9,028 nucleotides of DNA from NCBI GenBank assembly GCA_011391755.1, contig JAABPZ010000044.1, positions 1 through 9,028 of the forward strand. The letters run 5' to 3'. This document shows, piece by piece, positions 1 to 5,405 of this stretch. A program made the translations under genes and the position numbers. The stretch comes from Methanothrix sp. (GTDB lineage: Archaea; Halobacteriota; Methanosarcinia; Methanotrichales; Methanotrichaceae). The first letter of the stretch is position 1. Every line of letters begins with the position of its first letter. The notes under the pieces were generated by a model, which saw only the letters and a program-made list of their open reading frames with translations, was not told the DNA's origin and made no database searches.

Positions 1-2
1 AT

Positions 3-92
3 AAATTCCGACAAATTACTACTGGTGGAGGCAAAAATTATGCTAAGCCACTCGGTGAAAGAATCAATTCTGTAGAAAAAGGACTGGAGTAG
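3..92 (+). CDS. C-terminal end of a probable DUF262-family protein (partial)
   Basis: An open frame enters from the left edge and stops with TAG at 90-92, leaving 29 codons that end in PLGERINSVEKGLE. The tail has the pattern TTGGG...PLGERI..V...L, which resembles the last residues I recall from DUF262 proteins paired with MAE_28990-type HEPN genes (TTSG..N.P..L..RI..V...L). DUF262 proteins carry a ParB/Srx-like fold and include the GmrSD-type nucleases, but none of those catalytic motifs lie inside the window. The stop is 5 bases before the next gene's ATG, so the two are almost surely co-transcribed. The reading frame is clear; the family assignment rests on a short tail plus the neighbour and is an inference. 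Confidence 0.5.
   Translation, partial: KFRQITTGGGKNYAKPLGERINSVEKGLE
86..89 (+). promoter_or_regulatory. Shine-Dalgarno site of the HEPN gene
   Basis: GGAG lies 8 bases before the ATG at 98, inside the last codons of the upstream gene. It fixes ATG 98 as the start and supports translational linkage of the two genes. Confidence 0.6.
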
Positions 93-97
93 GTTCT

Positions 98-778
98 ATG
101 AACTTGACTGACGTTCGCGATGAATTGGAGTATGAATCGAAATGGAGGCAAAAAGAGCTGCTTAACTTGCATAATCTGTTGATGCATATTCCTAATGAAG
201 AGGATAAGCGCGTTTACAGGAAAGCTTTGATAACAATGCTTTATGCTCATTTTGAAGGATTCTGCAAATCCGCCCTTCACATTTATATTCGCGCTATAAA
301 TGAGGAAAAAATACCTTGTTTCAAAGTGAATGAATGCATCGCAGCTTCATCTTTGGTTGATATATTCCAGGCTATCGATGATCCAAACAAGAATTGTGAT
401 TTTTTCACAAGTCCATCACCTCATAAAAATACCAAGAGATTTTTCCGCCACCATTATTTCATTGTGGAATTGAATAACTTGTTGAATCATGAAGTGAATT
501 TGTCCAAGGAAATCATTGACACTGATTCCAACCTCAAAATTCATGTACTGGGAAAAATTCTATATGAGTTGGGTCTCTCTTATAATTTGTTTGATTCACA
601 TAGCGGAATAATCTCGAATTTAGTTGATCGCCGCAATTATTATGCACATGGCGAAAATGTCGGTGGTATAGACGAGAAAAACTACTTGATTTTGTTGGAG
701 AGCACAAATACAATAATGAATGACTTAAAAAATATCTTATTTGAGTCATTACGAAATAAATCGTATTTAAAAACATGA
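98..778 (+). CDS. HEPN-domain protein, MAE_28990/MAE_18760-like (predicted ribonuclease)
   Basis: This 226-residue, largely helical protein has the layout of MAE_28990/MAE_18760-type HEPN proteins. Near the N-terminus is the helix YRKALITMLYAHFEGFCKSA (about 40-59). Near the C-terminus is LVDRRNYYAHG, in which R179 and H184 form the R-x4-H motif that cuts RNA in active HEPN toxins. There is no signal peptide or membrane segment, so it should be cytoplasmic. It follows a probable DUF262 gene by 5 bases, an arrangement known from defence and toxin-antitoxin-like loci. The gene is visibly richer in A and T than the cobalamin genes in this window, which fits horizontal transfer. Intact R and H argue for activity. 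The target RNA and trigger cannot be read from the sequence, and a dedicated antitoxin is not visible unless the upstream protein serves that role. Confidence 0.75.
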   Translation: MNLTDVRDELEYESKWRQKELLNLHNLLMHIPNEEDKRVYRKALITMLYAHFEGFCKSALHIYIRAINEEKIPCFKVNECIAASSLVDIFQAIDDPNKNCDFFTSPSPHKNTKRFFRHHYFIVELNNLLNHEVNLSKEIIDTDSNLKIHVLGKILYELGLSYNLFDSHSGIISNLVDRRNYYAHGENVGGIDEKNYLILLESTNTIMNDLKNILFESLRNKSYLKT

Positions 779-866
779 TTATTTTTTAAACTCATAGTAT
801 AACATTTTGTCGCGTTCATAATACGAAATGGCTAATCGAGCTTTAGATTTGAATAACCATCGTGAA

Positions 867-1091
867 TTAGCCTACATCCGCCAGCCAGAGCCCCCAGCGC
901 CCCAGCCCCTCGGGCCGTCCCGGAACCGGCGGCGATCCTCCAGGCGAGTGCCCGACCGCGCCCTTCACCCGCTCCCCCGGATTTCTGCCGACGACTGCCA
1001 CGCCGCCCCAGGCAGGCGCCCGCACGCGCGTACCAGCAGGTGGGCGGGGGCCCGACGGGGCATCCTCTGCCGGGACCCGGAGATATGCCAA
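867..1091. repeat. GC-rich tail repeat, copy A (directly behind vapC)
   Basis: A strikingly GC-rich, non-coding stretch lies directly downstream of the vapC stop. It matches 1922-2151 over its full length with many small differences. Shared blocks include CCCGACCGCGCCCTTC, CCCCCGGATTT and GGAGATATGCCAATCAC. Open frames on both strands here do not agree between the two copies, because indels shift frame, so I do not call a protein. Together with the vapC 3' end (1092-1200) it forms copy A of a direct repeat of about 335 bases. It could be a dispersed non-coding repeat, a structured RNA tail or a terminator region. The AT-rich bases 779-866 before it hold nothing I recognise. Confidence 0.7.
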
Positions 1092-1598
1092 TCACGGACT
1101 CCAGATCACGATTCCATCGACTCGCTCAAAATCCCGATCTCTGCTGGCGATATTCCGGACGTGAGATCTCCTCATGGCGGATAAATGAAGGGCATCGATT
1201 GGCAGCAAATTGTAAGCCCTCCCCAGATCGGACGCACGCAAATGATCCTCTGGTTGGACCGGGATCAATTTCAAGCCGTCAAGACCGCTGATGAATTCGT
1301 TGAACGTATCAACTGCATCATAGCACAGATGAGCAAAATGGCCATTTGCCTTTATCTTGTTTCTCACCGTATCTCTATTTTCGGTATCTAAAATCGTCAT
1401 TCCCCTTTGAAGGAGCAGAATATAAGATACCTCGTTTAGGACGGCAGGTGTTGTGATGGCAACTAGATCTTGCAGCTCGACTCGCTCTAAGAAATCGGAG
1501 GCTGCGCAGCTAAATTCAATGTTGGGAAGCGCGTAGTCAAGAAATATATTGGCGTCGATGAAAATAGGCTGTTGAGAAGAATAATCTGCTAGAATCAA
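1092..1598 (-). CDS. vapC: VapC-family PIN-domain ribonuclease toxin
   Basis: PIN-domain toxin of a type II toxin-antitoxin pair; such proteins are Mg-dependent RNases that cut tRNA, rRNA or mRNA. From the TTG at 1598 the protein has 168 residues. The expected acidic residues are in place: FIDANIFLDY near the start (D15), NEVSYI (E56), PIDALHLSAM (D135) and SRDRDFERV (D154/D156). I choose TTG 1596-1598 because it overlaps the vapB stop as TTGA, the usual toxin-antitoxin coupling. A TTG at 1619 in the same frame would add seven residues (MGREWQR) and remains possible. The last third is duplicated as a broken copy at 2152-2265. All visible catalytic positions are intact, so the toxin is probably functional. 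Target RNA is unknown. Confidence 0.85.
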   Translation of the reverse strand: MILADYSSQQPIFIDANIFLDYALPNIEFSCAASDFLERVELQDLVAITTPAVLNEVSYILLLQRGMTILDTENRDTVRNKIKANGHFAHLCYDAVDTFNEFISGLDGLKLIPVQPEDHLRASDLGRAYNLLPIDALHLSAMRRSHVRNIASRDRDFERVDGIVIWSP

Positions 1599-1816
1599 TC
1601 TTTGCCACTCTCTTCCCAATCATGCTCGAGCTCTCTGATGAGCTTTTCATCATATTTGGTGATCCCCATGAAACCATAATACTGCCGGGTCTTGGTTTTT
1701 GGCCGGATCACAATCTCGCGACCTCTGGTCAAGACTTCGAGATTTTCTGTGCCAAGCTTCGTTAGAAGGCTATTTGGAATAAGGAGACCTCCATCAACCA
1801 TTACGGCTTCTGTCAT
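1595..1816 (-). CDS. vapB: AbrB/MazE-fold antitoxin of the VapBC pair
   Basis: A 73-residue protein with an N-terminal SpoVT/AbrB DNA-binding half: VMVDGGLLIPNSLLTKLG (about 5-22) followed by LEVLTRGREIVIRP (about 26-39). The acidic C-terminal tail (KLIRELEHDWEESGKD) is the kind of segment that wraps and blocks the cognate PIN toxin. It starts with ATG at 1814-1816 and its TGA overlaps the vapC TTG start as TTGA, so the toxin is made after the antitoxin. A GGAG sits 18 bases before the ATG, too far for a good ribosome site; the internal ATG at residue 6 is less attractive because it would trim the AbrB fold. It probably represses its own operon through the palindrome at 1857-1867. Confidence 0.82.
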   Translation of the reverse strand: MTEAVMVDGGLLIPNSLLTKLGTENLEVLTRGREIVIRPKTKTRQYYGFMGITKYDEKLIRELEHDWEESGKD

Positions 1817-1856
1817 GTTATCAGTACTATTGCACTCCTTCTTTTAATGATTTCTG

Positions 1857-1867
1857 GTCATCATGAC
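1857..1867. promoter_or_regulatory. Palindrome upstream of vapB, possible operator
   Basis: GTCATCATGAC is a perfect 5+1+5 palindrome centred about 46 bases before the vapB ATG. AbrB-fold antitoxins commonly autoregulate by binding such palindromes. The role is inferred from position and symmetry only. Confidence 0.35.
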
Positions 1868-1921
1868 AAATTCTTGCCCCTAACGATCCTGGCCACGCTC
1901 ACTATCCGACACCAAACAACC

Positions 1922-2151
1922 TTAGCCTGCGTCCTCCACGAACCAGCGCCCTTGCCCCGGTGGCCGGGGCCCTCGGCCCGTCCTGTACCGGCGGCCGCTC
2001 CCCCGCAGGGGCCCGACCGCGCCCTTCCCCCGCCCCCCGGATTTCCGCCGCCGGGCTGCCCCGCCGCCCCCAGGCACGCGCCCGCACGCCAGCGCGCGCT
2101 CCCGTGGGTGGGCAGGCGGGCATCCTCGACCGGAAACCGGAGATATGCCAA
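1922..2151. repeat. GC-rich tail repeat, copy B
   Basis: Second copy of the GC-rich tail seen at 867-1091, in the same orientation and again lying directly behind a vapC 3' end (here the broken copy at 2152-2265). The conserved blocks are as in copy A, but several indels and many C/G substitutions separate the two. Copy A plus B delimit the intact vapBC genes like bookends. No coding frame is shared by both copies. I see no transposase or terminal inverted repeat that would define it as an insertion element. Confidence 0.7.
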
Positions 2152-2265
2152 TCACAAACTCCAGATCACGATTCAATCGACTCGCTCAAAATCCCGATCT
2201 CTGGTGGCGATATCCTCGATATGGGCACGCCTCATTGCAGATAGATGAAGAGAATCGAACGACAT
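2152..2265 (-). pseudogene. Broken 3' remnant of a second vapC
   Basis: Read on the minus strand this stretch gives FDSLHLSAMRRAHIEDIATR, then DRDFERVD, a TGA stop, and IVIWSL. It aligns almost residue for residue with the last 35 residues of the intact VapC (IDALHLSAMRRSHVRNIASR, DRDFERVDGIVIWSP). The G codon after ERVD has become TGA. Upstream of the FDSLHL block the frame hits a stop and no longer resembles the toxin, so the 5' two thirds are gone. It is followed by the same GC-rich tail as the intact gene, which indicates an old tandem duplication of toxin end plus tail. Confidence 0.75.
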
Positions 2266-2342
2266 GGCTCTTCGCTATTACGTGTTGGTAACGTTTTAAT
2301 TCTATCTTTCTTGCACCCTTTGCAGCTTGGCACAAGGTACGG

Positions 2343-2476
2343 TTTCACGCGAAGGCGCGAAGCCGCGAAGTTCAGATGAAATCAATGCCTGACCATAATT
2401 GATCTATTACTATTTTCGTCCAATGCACGCGATCGCGTTTACCAGCCTTCGCGTCTTCGCGGCTTCGCGTGAGAAA
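2343..2476. repeat. GCGAAG-type inverted repeat (hairpin-forming)
   Basis: The left arm 2343-2370 reads as three spaced units of CGCGAAG; the right arm 2447-2476 is its near-perfect reverse complement, three units of CTTCGCG followed by GTGAGAAA. The arms differ by two substitutions and one two-base indel, with 76 bases between them. Similar arrays of CTTCGCG units are a dispersed repeat I recall from many unrelated genomes, where they produce spurious reading frames such as SREDAK. The rest of 2266-2658 holds no gene I can support. Confidence 0.7.
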
Positions 2477-2658
2477 TCGATTCGTTTTCTGCGAGATCAA
2501 CCGGCCTACTTTCGCCAGGCTAAAGCCGCCCCTCCCGAAAATCTGCCGATTCATTCCTTACTCGGAATTGAAGAAGGAGGTCGAGCAGATAGGAAGCAGA
2601 ATGCGTTACATGAAACAGGAATTTATTTTCATTACCACTACTCATTGTCCACTCAGAG

Positions 2659-2840
2659 GGGTTCAGTCCACATTTTCCACCTGGGACAAACAAGTGAAAT
2701 AGGATCGAGCATTGCATGTTATCATTTATAAGCATGAATTGGCGGGAAAGCCTTTATCCAGTTCTGAAACCATTATCAAGCTAATCGGATCGACCAAGAC
2801 AAAGACGGGGCTAAAAATCGAGGCACGATTAGATAATTGA
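2659..2840 (+). pseudogene. C-terminal remnant of an ISAzo13-family transposase
   Basis: Two joined frames reproduce the C-terminal part of ISAzo13-type (Rhodopirellula-type DDE) transposases. From 2662 one reads FSPHFPPGTNK, a TGA in place of the expected TGG tryptophan at 2695-2697, then NRIEHCMLSFISMNWR. A one-base deletion at about 2745 shifts the frame, which continues as GKPLSSSETIIKLIGSTKTK and TGLKIEARLDN to a TGA at 2838-2840. The family signature PPGTxKWNxIEHxxFSFIxxNWRGxPL is plain once the stop and frameshift are repaired. Upstream of 2659 no further transposase sequence is recognisable, so most of the gene and both element ends are lost or too decayed. It is inactive. Confidence 0.8.
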
Positions 2841-2873
2841 TTAAATTATTTAGCGTCAATCCCTTAGGACGGG

Positions 2874-3326
2874 TTATAATCTCTTGCATGTAGGTTCATC
2901 CTGACTTTTTTTGACCAAATAATATCCGGCGGCAAGAGAGAGGATTATAAATCCTATGCCTATCAAGGTCAGGCTCTCTATTTCGCTGGAATCCAGGATG
3001 ATGACCTTTCTGGCAATGGCTATCATTGCCACCAATAGCACTACTTGAACATTGAGAGCATGCTCCTTAAGATAGATCCTTAGCGTCTCCAGGAGTTCAA
3101 CACCGATCAGGATCAGGAGAAAGTATCCAAAGATATCAAGAAGTTCAGATATTTCCAGGAGTAGCAGAGGTGGGGATAAGATGTCCATGGCAATCAAGTA
3201 GATGAGCTCGAGGGTTGCCAGCATAACCACCAGTCCCATTAGCCCTGTCAATATGGTTATAATTGCCTTATGGAAGAGTTCCATGTAGTTCAAAGCGTAG
3301 TCACCCGGATAAACTGAAAACTCCAA
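2874..3326 (-). CDS. PsiE-family integral membrane protein
   Basis: A 150-residue protein with four predicted membrane helices (about 17-45, 62-82, 94-112 and 118-138). Between helices two and three lies the block VELLETLRIYLKEHALNVQV, followed by VALLARK-like VAMIAIARKVIILD, which is the hallmark of the PsiE (phosphate-starvation-inducible) family. The biochemical function of this family is not established. The start is uncertain: TTG 3326 gives the full frame, while ATG 3284 (residue 15, just before ELFHKAI) would keep all four helices. Neither has a strong Shine-Dalgarno site. It is a single gene, pointing the same way as the cobalamin cluster but separated from it by 390 bases of structured non-coding DNA, and has its own likely promoter. 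Confidence 0.78.
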   Translation of the reverse strand: MEFSVYPGDYALNYMELFHKAIITILTGLMGLVVMLATLELIYLIAMDILSPPLLLLEISELLDIFGYFLLILIGVELLETLRIYLKEHALNVQVVLLVAMIAIARKVIILDSSEIESLTLIGIGFIILSLAAGYYLVKKSQDEPTCKRL

Positions 3327-3389
3327 ATTATCTAGTGTCTTCTTTGGATGTGATCGGTTTGTATTTGAACATTTTGATGAAAATTATTT

Positions 3390-3402
3390 GTAAATATAAA
3401 TT
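3390..3402 (-). promoter_or_regulatory. TATA-like box of the PsiE-family gene
   Basis: On the minus strand the sequence reads AATTTATATTTAC, a good archaeal TATA box. Initiation about 25 bases downstream would leave a leader of roughly 45 bases to TTG 3326 or 85 bases to ATG 3284. Prediction from sequence only. Confidence 0.4.
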
Positions 3403-3422
3403 CTAAAATCAACTAAAATCAA
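3403..3422. repeat. Perfect tandem 10-base repeat abutting the TATA-like box
   Basis: CTAAAATCAA occurs twice in a row, exactly, immediately upstream of the predicted TATA box on the minus strand. This is where archaeal BRE sequence or an activator would sit, so it may be a regulator-binding site for the PsiE-family gene. Function is inferred. Confidence 0.4.
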
Positions 3423-3425
3423 ACT

Positions 3426-3476
3426 GCGCGCGGCCACCCCACCCTAAAGGGATGGGTTATGCTTCGGGCCGCGCGC
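3426..3476. repeat. Hairpin 1, GC-rich outer stem around a CCCTAAAGGG core
   Basis: Perfect 10-base arms GCGCGCGGCC (3426-3435) and GGCCGCGCGC (3467-3476) enclose a second stem, CCCA/TGGG plus CCC/GGG, with loop TAAA at 3445-3448. The inner stem is of the type seen at IS200/IS605 element ends and in TnpB-linked RNAs. It lies next to, but outside, the predicted PsiE promoter. It could also act as a terminator-like barrier. Confidence 0.6.
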
Positions 3477-3607
3477 CCAGGTTGACCGGATTTCAGGATC
3501 ATCCGAACCTCCGGTACCCCTGATATGCTCATCAGAATAATTGCATATTTGCGTTCGGCTGCATGATAGCCTTGTTAATCAATCTCAAGAAAACATGAAA
3601 TCCGGGC

Positions 3608-3656
3608 GAGGGTTCACTTCATCCCCAACCTAAAGGATGGGGAATTCGTGACCCTC
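3608..3656. repeat. Hairpin 2, CCTAAAGG core with outer stem
   Basis: Arms GAGGGTTCAC (3608-3617) and GTGACCCTC (3648-3656) pair with one bulged T. Inside, CCCCA/TGGGG and CCT/AGG pair across an A-A mismatch with a two-base loop. The core matches hairpin 1 in layout. Read on the minus strand it lies about 60 bases behind the cbiE stop and is followed by a T-rich run, so it may also end the cobalamin transcript. Confidence 0.6.
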
Positions 3657-3716
3657 CACACTCCCGTTGTTATAAATAGCGAACCTTTGCCCGGGCCCCG
3701 CATTCTGCCTGATCTG

Positions 3717-4289
3717 TTAGAATTCGCCGATGAAAACGCAGGACAGGCCGGGAGCCTGGGGCGAGCAAGCCGTATTGGCCCGAGAGATCTTCTCCTCCGG
3801 ATAGCCTAGATCGGTAAGAACGGCCACATCTCTATGCAGGCCCTTCAATTCCAGATATTGGCAGAGCCCGGGCAGGTTTGTGCCGTCATCCGTAAGCAAA
3901 AAGACGCTTTTTCCCCGGCGTAGTTCAAAGGCTATGGCGTCAGAATCCAGGCTGCGGCCGTGAACCGTAATGGGAACCACTTTGATCTGACTAATTTTTA
4001 GGCGGGCACAGGCTACTTGCAGGCTGGAGATGCCGGGGATTACGGTACCTTTGAGATATCCCAAGCCGGAGAGCATGGGATCGCCCGTGCTTAAAACCAC
4101 AGTATCCTCGGGAAGACTGTGTAGCTTCTTATAGTCCTCAATGACTCTGACTGTGCAGCCCGGATTTATGTGCTCAATGACCAGATCGATGGCTCTCTTT
4201 GATCCGTAGATGAGCCTAGCCTTTTCTACGGCCTTTGCGGCCTGTGCGGTCAGCATCTGCGGGCCAGCTCCTACTCCTACTATGATCAT
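3717..4289 (-). CDS. cbiE: Cobalt-precorrin-7 C5-methyltransferase
   Basis: A SAM-dependent tetrapyrrole methylase of 190 residues, close to the usual CbiE length. It opens with MIIVGVGAGPQMLT, the standard N-terminal strand and glycine loop, which fixes the ATG at 4289. The SAM-site motif STGDPMLSGLGYL lies at about 67-79 and VIPGISSLQVACARL at about 83-97, both typical of CbiE/CobL-N. It methylates C5 of cobalt-precorrin-7 in the anaerobic cobalamin route. The partner that methylates C15 and decarboxylates (CbiT) is not fused here and must be encoded elsewhere. It is the last gene of the cluster, 72 bases behind cbiD, a gap that has an AT-rich box and so might give it extra transcription. 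A weak GCAGG lies 7-8 bases before the start. Confidence 0.88.
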   Translation of the reverse strand: MIIVGVGAGPQMLTAQAAKAVEKARLIYGSKRAIDLVIEHINPGCTVRVIEDYKKLHSLPEDTVVLSTGDPMLSGLGYLKGTVIPGISSLQVACARLKISQIKVVPITVHGRSLDSDAIAFELRRGKSVFLLTDDGTNLPGLCQYLELKGLHRDVAVLTDLGYPEEKISRANTACSPQAPGLSCVFIGEF

Positions 4290-4343
4290 GATTTTGCCTG
4301 CTCCATATTTGCTCGGCTTCTCTTGCCAGCGTTATGATTTACC

Positions 4344-4356
4344 AAAATATTAAATT
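4344..4356 (-). promoter_or_regulatory. AT-rich TATA-like box before cbiE
   Basis: In the only sizeable gap of the cluster the minus strand reads AATTTAATATTTT, standing out from GC-rich surroundings. It lies about 60 bases before the cbiE ATG, a spacing that suits an archaeal internal promoter. Weak prediction. Confidence 0.3.
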
Positions 4357-4361
4357 CTGCT

Positions 4362-5405
4362 TTATGGCACATCTGCGAGTATGCTTCCATCTTTGTGCAG
4401 CAGAACGATGCGCGTTTCAGGCAGCTTTTCTTTGGCCATTCTTAGAGCCTTGGCGATGTTACGATGCTGCGGCTCTATCTCTACCATCTCGGCCACAGTG
4501 CCATAGCCGGTTTCTTCCAGGATCTGGGGCCAGGCCCATTTGAGAATGAGGGCGGGCAGGCCGCAGAGGATGCTCTCCTGGTCTTTTTCAAACGCCAGTC
4601 GACGTAGCTGGCTTCCCATAAGCACCGCTTTGTGTTCGGGAAAGATAATGCGGCTAAACTTTAGGCCCGTTCTGCCTGTGGTGACGAGCACCTTCTTGGC
4701 TCCTTTCAGCTCCAAGGCCCGATCGCCGATGAAGTGATCATTCCAGGGTTCCACAAATCCGGTCGAGCCCAGGATGGATATACCTCCCACGATGCCCAGG
4801 CGGGGGTTGAGGGTCTTATTGGCCATCTCTTCTCCCCTTGGAATTGATAGTTCCACCTCTGCCCCGGCCAGGCCCGTCTCCTGCAGCGCCTGCCCAATAG
4901 CTAGCATGATCTGTTTTCGGGCCGACGGGCTGATGGCGGGTCTTCCCACCTCGTCGCATAGCCCCCTGGCTAAAATCCTGCCTATTCCTTTTCCTGTGAC
5001 AAGAGTTGTCTCCTCTGACGATCTGGCCGAAGCCGCAATCTCCAGTCCGGCTGTGACATCGAATTGATGATCGCCGCCATCTTTAACGGCTATGCAAAAG
5101 CCCCTCTTGGCAACGATCGGTAAGGAGACGTTGATGCCGGCTGGGGTCGCGACCACCGTGGTTTGGACCGATCCTTTCAGGGAGAGGACGGCTCCCTTGC
5201 AGGCTGCTGCTGCGGTCGTTCCTGTGGTCAGGCCGCGTCTGCAAAGAAGGCCGCTGGAGAGAATGACCCATCTGCCGTTTTGGATCTTTTGCAGAGCCTC
5301 TGGATCGGGACAGAGCCAGATCCAGGTGGTGGGAATGGCAAAGCCTGTGACGGGATCTATGACAGCATCTTTGACGGTATCAGTGTTTGGTTCGAGCATA
5401 GGCAT
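4362..5405 (-). CDS. cbiD: Cobalt-precorrin-5B C1-methyltransferase
   Basis: CbiD methylates C1 of cobalt-precorrin-5B after loss of the two-carbon fragment. The 347-residue product has the family's N-terminal block RRGLTTGTTAAAACKGA at about 56-72, and the central glycine-rich block NPRLGIVGGISILGSTGF at about 200-217 followed by VEPW. An N-terminal region with DPVTGFAIPTTWI..C precedes the core, as in the methanogen-type CbiD proteins I recall. ATG 5405 is taken as the start; a second ATG two codons later is equally usable. The gene overlaps the end of cbiC by 26 bases in another frame, indicating coupled translation. No CbiD key block is missing. Confidence 0.92.
   Translation of the reverse strand: MPMLEPNTDTVKDAVIDPVTGFAIPTTWIWLCPDPEALQKIQNGRWVILSSGLLCRRGLTTGTTAAAACKGAVLSLKGSVQTTVVATPAGINVSLPIVAKRGFCIAVKDGGDHQFDVTAGLEIAASARSSEETTLVTGKGIGRILARGLCDEVGRPAISPSARKQIMLAIGQALQETGLAGAEVELSIPRGEEMANKTLNPRLGIVGGISILGSTGFVEPWNDHFIGDRALELKGAKKVLVTTGRTGLKFSRIIFPEHKAVLMGSQLRRLAFEKDQESILCGLPALILKWAWPQILEETGYGTVAEMVEIEPQHRNIAKALRMAKEKLPETRIVLLHKDGSILADVP

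Larger units (their letters stand above)
3426..3656. mobile_element. Possible non-autonomous IS200/IS605-like element or structured RNA locus
   Basis: The two CCTAAAGG-core hairpins bracket about 130 bases containing no open frame. Just inside them lie perfect 10-base inverted arms, CCGGATTTCA at 3486-3495 and TGAAATCCGG at 3596-3605. Subterminal hairpins at both ends without a transposase gene fit a palindrome-ended miniature element derived from IS200/IS605. A structured RNA is the alternative. No target TTAC-like cleavage site or boundary could be fixed. Confidence 0.35.

Noticed and set aside
828..1184. Long proline- and arginine-rich frames on both strands over the GC-rich tails
   Set aside because: High GC content removes stop codons in all frames; the frames are not conserved between the two tail copies because of indels, so they are not genes.
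2429..2436. GCGATCGC palindrome as a HIP1-like repeat
   Set aside because: A single short palindrome occurs by chance; no series of copies is seen.
2399..2731. A frame of about 110 codons containing RVFAASREK
   Set aside because: It runs across the GCGAAG inverted repeat and then the transposase remnant in the wrong frame; the protein is a by-product of repeats.
3426..3656. CRISPR-like array from the repeated CCTAAAGG core
   Set aside because: Only two imperfect copies about 180 bases apart with different flanks; no regular repeat-spacer pattern.
3667..3680. TTATAAATAG on the plus strand as an archaeal promoter
   Set aside because: No gene begins downstream on the plus strand; the region runs into the 3' end of cbiE.
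3657..3716. Cobalamin riboswitch for the cbi cluster
   Set aside because: This lies behind the last gene, not before the first, and no B12-box-like sequence was seen; the true leader is outside the window.
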